64,000 nt of DNA from JAGVPT01 sp963772165. GTDB lineage: Bacteria > Bacteroidota > Ignavibacteria > UBA10030 > UBA8401. The notes under the pieces are model-generated. The model was not told the origin of the DNA. It did no database searches and was given only the letters and a program-made list of their open reading frames with translations. Position 1 is the first letter of the stretch. Every line of letters starts with the position of its first letter. Location: NCBI GenBank assembly GCA_963772165.1, contig CAVYWA010000014.1, forward strand, positions 186,001 through 250,000. The letters are read 5' to 3'. Both the position numbers and the translations under genes were made by a program. Below are positions 60,911-64,000 of the stretch, piece by piece.

Positions 60911-61723
60911 TCATGGCCATAAAGTGCTCGTGACGGAGGTTTTTTTCCCCCCACTGACATAGTAGTAAGCGAGACCCGCAATTTGCGTTGGGTCTGGATA
61001 AAAGTCTGGAGGGATGATAGGATGGGTAGTGACTGATACAGAAATCGATTTTTGACCAAGCAAAGTCCAGAAATGTTCCACAAAATTCATTTCTCTATAC
61101 CAGCAGATAACGTCTCTTGTGGACGGTTCCAAAGGCGTACCGTTCATCGTGAGGTAGCGTAGTGTTAGGGGAAGAATCTTTGAATGCGAGGAGATCGCCG
61201 CATTAAAGAGAGACGGTTTAAAAAGCAAAACATGATCACCGTTCGTTGATGTTCCTTCGGGAAATATCTGCACGTTCATTCTCTGCGAGAGTTTTTGTTC
61301 TATTTTTTTTGCAGCGTCGATCGCCCCGCGGAAAGCTTTCCTGTCGACGTACACCGTTCCACCGAGTGTGACAAACCACCCTATGACCGGCCATTTTCTT
61401 ACGTCACTTTTTGCAACAAACAATGTTGGGAATATCGTCCCGATGACGACGACGTCGAGATAACTCTGATGGTTTGCGACAAGGAGAAAATTGTCCGTCG
61501 AATGTCCCCTCGGATTGAAGTCGTGGATCACGTGAAGGCCGAGGATCATGGCCATGGTTTTTGACCACCATCGGGTAGCACCTGCGAGGAAACGCCCCTC
61601 CGCTGCCGGGATCAAAAAAAGCCCTCCCCGCCCGATCACTGCAATGAAGCTAAAAAGCAGCGTGGCCGCAAGCAAGGCAAGGAACTTACAGAGCCGCCTC
61701 ACACCGCCCTGGCCATTTTGCAA
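60911..61723 (-). CDS. 1-acyl-glycerol-3-phosphate acyltransferase family (PlsC/OlsA-like)
   Basis: A 270-residue membrane-bound acyltransferase. The catalytic HX4D is H85-D90 (ANHQSYLD); the FPEGT substrate motif is at 154-158. An N-terminal hydrophobic segment (about 13-33) anchors it. It overlaps the upstream GNAT-like gene by 25 bases. An N-acyltransferase plus O-acyltransferase pair of this kind makes ornithine or glycine lipids (OlsB-OlsA / GlsB-GlsA), phosphorus-free membrane lipids. PlsC for phospholipids is the alternative, but the coupling favours amino-acid lipids. Confidence 0.85.
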   Translation of the reverse strand: MQNGQGGVRRLCKFLALLAATLLFSFIAVIGRGGLFLIPAAEGRFLAGATRWWSKTMAMILGLHVIHDFNPRGHSTDNFLLVANHQSYLDVVVIGTIFPTLFVAKSDVRKWPVIGWFVTLGGTVYVDRKAFRGAIDAAKKIEQKLSQRMNVQIFPEGTSTNGDHVLLFKPSLFNAAISSHSKILPLTLRYLTMNGTPLEPSTRDVICWYREMNFVEHFWTLLGQKSISVSVTTHPIIPPDFYPDPTQIAGLAYYYVSGGKKTSVTSTLWP

Positions 61724-62538
61724 TAATGATTTTTGTATCTCTCCGTGATCTTCTCCGTTTCCAGCAGAGTAAAAAAATCAGTCGTTCCAAATTGGCGGTC
61801 GTATGCCGGTTCTCCGCAGACCATTCCTCCAGCGCGTAAATAACCCTTTAAAAGGGGAGAAAATTTTTGGAAAGTTGACTTCTCGTCGGCCTCATCTCCG
61901 GGTAAATTGGCCAAGGTCATTTCGCAGGGTTGTGAGGGAAAAACCCTGTATTCTTCCGGTGCAAAATGGCGGTTTTTTAGGTATGCGAATGCTTGAGAAA
62001 CTTCTTTCTCACTCCTACCGTGAAAGCTTGCGCAGCCAAACATCACGCGGATATTGTGGATCTCGATGTATCGTGCGATGCCCGCCCACAATAAGTTTAC
62101 GACTGCAAGCGACCGATATTCTTTGGCAACGCACGAGCGCCCCAATTCCAGAGCCTGGCCCCGCAGCCGCAGCCTCTTAATGCGGCTAAGATCAAATTCA
62201 TTTTCCGAGTAAAACCCGAAACTTTTTTCCGCCTTTTCCTGCCGCAACAAACGATATGTTCCGACAACTTTATCCAATTGCCGGTCCTTTACGATCAAAT
62301 GATCGCAAAATGTGTCATAAACGTCCGAATCGAAACCAGTCTCGTAGGAAGACTCCAGCCCTTCGTGCATCTCAAGATTAAACACTTTGAAACGCAGTTT
62401 AAGAGCCGATTCGATTTCATACAAATATTCAGCGATTTTTACATCAAAAAAAGGGGTTGACGCCAAAAGATGTTGATACATATCGAGAGTCTCCGTGTTA
62501 GTTGTCTTTTTTCCAAAGGTACAGCCGCTGTGTTTCAT
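61699..62538 (-). CDS. OlsB/GlsB-like N-acyltransferase (GNAT fold)
   Basis: A 279-residue protein of the hemolysin/OlsB type: YEIESALKLRFKVFNLEMHE, DHLIVKDRQLDKVVGTYRLL, ALELGRSCVAKEYRSLAVVN, VMFGCASFHGRSEKEVSQAF. OlsB moves a 3-hydroxyacyl group from acyl-ACP to ornithine; the related GlsB uses glycine. Which amino acid is used here is not evident. The ATG at 62538 has an AAGGAGGG ribosome site 8 bases upstream on the minus strand. It heads the minus-strand group and diverges from the flippase-like gene. Confidence 0.85.
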   Translation of the reverse strand: MKHSGCTFGKKTTNTETLDMYQHLLASTPFFDVKIAEYLYEIESALKLRFKVFNLEMHEGLESSYETGFDSDVYDTFCDHLIVKDRQLDKVVGTYRLLRQEKAEKSFGFYSENEFDLSRIKRLRLRGQALELGRSCVAKEYRSLAVVNLLWAGIARYIEIHNIRVMFGCASFHGRSEKEVSQAFAYLKNRHFAPEEYRVFPSQPCEMTLANLPGDEADEKSTFQKFSPLLKGYLRAGGMVCGEPAYDRQFGTTDFFTLLETEKITERYKNHYCKMARAV

Positions 62539-62705
62539 TATTATTACCCTCCTTTAACGGTCATGTTATCAAAAGGGGAGCACATTGATGCGAACTCGTA
62601 CGTGTCCCATGACCGATGTAAGAAAGATTGAACCCGTAACCCGGCGTAAAGATTTGTTAACTCTTCCGTTATCCTGCGGTAAAGGAGAGACACTACCTTT
62701 GCATA

Positions 62706-63764
62706 GTGAAAAATTATACAAAGCGAATGCAAATAGTTTTCCGGGCTGTGTCGGTCGCGGCAGGGGGGGCGATTCTGATTCTTGTGTTTCGAGATGTAGA
62801 TTTTTCGGCGATGTACTCGCGAATTGTCAATGTAGGGTATTATTTCATTCCGATTTATGCCGTTTATGGCATTGGATGCCTTCTCGATACCGCTGCATGG
62901 AAGATCATTCTCACGACTCCCTATAAAACCATTTCCTTCTCTAAGCTTTTTCAGATCCACGTTGCCGGCGAATCGATGTATCGGTTTATTCCTGTTGGTG
63001 TTGTCGTCGGTGAGGCTGCAAAAATTTTTTTGTTGACAAAGCAGAGCCGATTTGAGGGTCCCGAGGCAGTATCAAGCCTGGTTATTCGAAAATTATTAAT
63101 GGGGCTGAGTCAGGGGATGTATATTGGGTTAGGTGTTCTCCTGGGAATATTGCTTTCGCAAGGGAACGAAAGTGTTCAGCTTGTTTTCGCCGGCGTTTCT
63201 GTGGTAGTGCTCGGTGCATTTTTATTGATAGGGATCAAACTTTCACGGGGGTCGTTCTTCACTTGGTTATTCTCCTTTTTGCGGAAGTTGCCTGTTGTTG
63301 GACCCAAGGCCGCAAATAATAAACCTTTTTTTGAGCGGACTGATATTCAATTAAAGGATTTTTTTATCCGAAAAAGACGGCAAGGTGTTCTTGCTTTTTT
63401 TCTTTTTTTCGGAGGATGGTTGACAGAGGCGTTCGAAACATATCTTATTATTGCGGTTCTCGGCATGACGGTTCTGCCGTACCAGGTTATGATTTTTGAA
63501 CCTATTGTTTCTTTGACCCGTTCACTCGCATTCTTTATACCGGGAGGCCTCGGTGTGATGGATTCCGGATATGTCTCGGCTTTTGGGTCGGCTGGAATTG
63601 CAAATGTCGCAACGGCAGGTGCAGCCTTTATCCTCATCAAACGAAGCAAAGAGTTGTTCTGGATTGTCATCGGACTTCTCTCCATGTGGCTTCAGGGACG
63701 TAACATTGCTGAAGGTATGTTCGGCCAACAAATGCAGCCGGATATTGCTGCGGAAATAGTATGA
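62706..63764 (+). CDS. Lysylphosphatidylglycerol-synthase-type flippase-like membrane protein
   Basis: A 352-residue protein with about eight membrane helices, of the UPF0104 / LPG-synthase TM family: VSVAAGGAILILVFRDVDFS, LDTAAWKIILTTP, SRSLAFFIPGGLGVMDSGYV-type motif (SLTRSLAFFIPGGLGVMDSG). Family members translocate or help synthesise lipids such as aminoacyl-phosphatidylglycerol or glycolipids. No catalytic C-terminal domain is attached. GTG 62706 or ATG 62727 may be the start. It overlaps the next gene by four bases and may work with it in glycolipid formation. Confidence 0.8.
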   Translation: MKNYTKRMQIVFRAVSVAAGGAILILVFRDVDFSAMYSRIVNVGYYFIPIYAVYGIGCLLDTAAWKIILTTPYKTISFSKLFQIHVAGESMYRFIPVGVVVGEAAKIFLLTKQSRFEGPEAVSSLVIRKLLMGLSQGMYIGLGVLLGILLSQGNESVQLVFAGVSVVVLGAFLLIGIKLSRGSFFTWLFSFLRKLPVVGPKAANNKPFFERTDIQLKDFFIRKRRQGVLAFFLFFGGWLTEAFETYLIIAVLGMTVLPYQVMIFEPIVSLTRSLAFFIPGGLGVMDSGYVSAFGSAGIANVATAGAAFILIKRSKELFWIVIGLLSMWLQGRNIAEGMFGQQMQPDIAAEIV

Positions 63765-64000
63765 AAAAGAAAATCCTTTTTATTTGCGGGTCCCGTAATC
63801 AAACGACGCAAATGCATAAGATCGCGCAGGAACTCGACCGTGAGTATGATTGCTGGTTTACTCCATATTATGCTACCGGCCTGGAGGAATTCCTTCGGAA
63901 GATGAACCTGACGGAGAGGACCATCATGGGGAGCAGGATGGTCGGGCGATGTTTGCAATACCTTCACGCCTGTCATTTAAAGGTCGATTTTCGCGGGGAA
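63761..64000 (+). CDS. Predicted glycosyltransferase-like protein, cut by the window end
   Basis: The first 80 residues of a longer protein. The start KKKILFICGSRNQTTQMHKI, AQELDREYDCWFTPYYATGL resembles the N-terminal Rossmann domain of GT-B-fold glycosyltransferase or UDP-GlcNAc-epimerase-like proteins; the GSRNQTTQMH pattern is the nucleotide-binding loop region. The ATG overlaps the stop of the flippase-like gene. No more can be said from the fragment. Confidence 0.5.
   Translation, partial: MKKKILFICGSRNQTTQMHKIAQELDREYDCWFTPYYATGLEEFLRKMNLTERTIMGSRMVGRCLQYLHACHLKVDFRGE

Noticed and set aside
62694..62701. TACCTTTG, like the Bacteroidota -7 promoter element TAnnTTTG
   Set aside because: No matching -33 TTTG at the right spacing, and it is only five bases before the GTG start of the flippase-like gene.

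Overview
This window is almost entirely a chemotaxis and flagellum locus read on the plus strand, from about 3.8 to 54.2 kb. Other genes lie at both ends. The host is a Gram-negative, diderm, flagellated bacterium: it carries P-ring and L-ring genes (flgI, flgH, flgA), an outer-membrane porin and a periplasmic rod/transglycosylase FlgJ. FlbD, the TIGR02530-type operon protein, the fliW-csrA pair, DUF3857/transglutaminase and flippase-like proteins, and a middling G+C content would fit a member of the Ignavibacteria/Chlorobi/Bacteroidota assemblage. That placement is an inference, not proven by any marker here.

Layout. 0-3.1 kb: the 3' part of a porin gene, a free-standing CZB zinc-binding protein and a mannose-1-phosphate guanylyltransferase-like gene. 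3.1-3.8 kb: non-coding DNA with a REP/MITE-like inverted repeat, a possible terminator, a structured segment and a sigma-54-like motif. 3.8-12.6 kb: a FapA gene broken by two compensating single-base indels, a HEAT-repeat protein, then cheR, two cheY, cheZ, cheA, cheB and a small unknown. 12.7-26.1 kb: a small membrane protein, flgB, flgC, an unknown, fliE, fliF, fliG, fliH, fliI, a small membrane protein, fliJ, a motE-like gene, fliK, flgD, a TIGR02530-type gene and flgE, closed by a good intrinsic terminator. 26.2-36.4 kb: flbD, fliL, fliM, fliN, fliO, fliP, fliQ, fliR, flhB, flhA, flhF, flhG/ylxH and a small membrane protein. 36.4-41.5 kb: regulators, namely fliA, an HDOD protein fused to a sigma-70 region 4, a second HDOD protein, a GAF histidine kinase and an unknown membrane protein. 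41.5-49.1 kb: flgF, flgG, flgA, flgH, flgI, flgJ, flgN, flgK, flgL. 49.1-54.2 kb: a stator pair, fliW, csrA, a second stator pair and a response regulator with a degenerate HD-GYP domain. 54.6-64 kb: a large TPR-DUF3857-transglutaminase protein, a small zinc-ribbon protein, a minus-strand group (acyl-amino-acid lipid genes plus a CBS-hybrid histidine kinase), and plus-strand flippase-like and glycosyltransferase-like genes, the last cut by the window end.

Most genes within the flagellar stretches overlap by 1-14 bases or lie within 20 bases of the next, so they are probably co-transcribed in two or three long units. The locus builds the basal body, export apparatus, rod, rings, hook, hook-filament junction and two motors, and carries the CheA-CheY-CheZ-CheR-CheB pathway. 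Flagellin, fliD, fliS, flgM, cheW and chemoreceptors are not in the window and must be elsewhere or absent. The most unusual gene is the HDOD-sigma4 fusion directly after fliA, whose C-terminus looks like a copy of FliA region 4 with altered DNA-recognition residues. No tRNA, rRNA, CRISPR array or transposase was seen.
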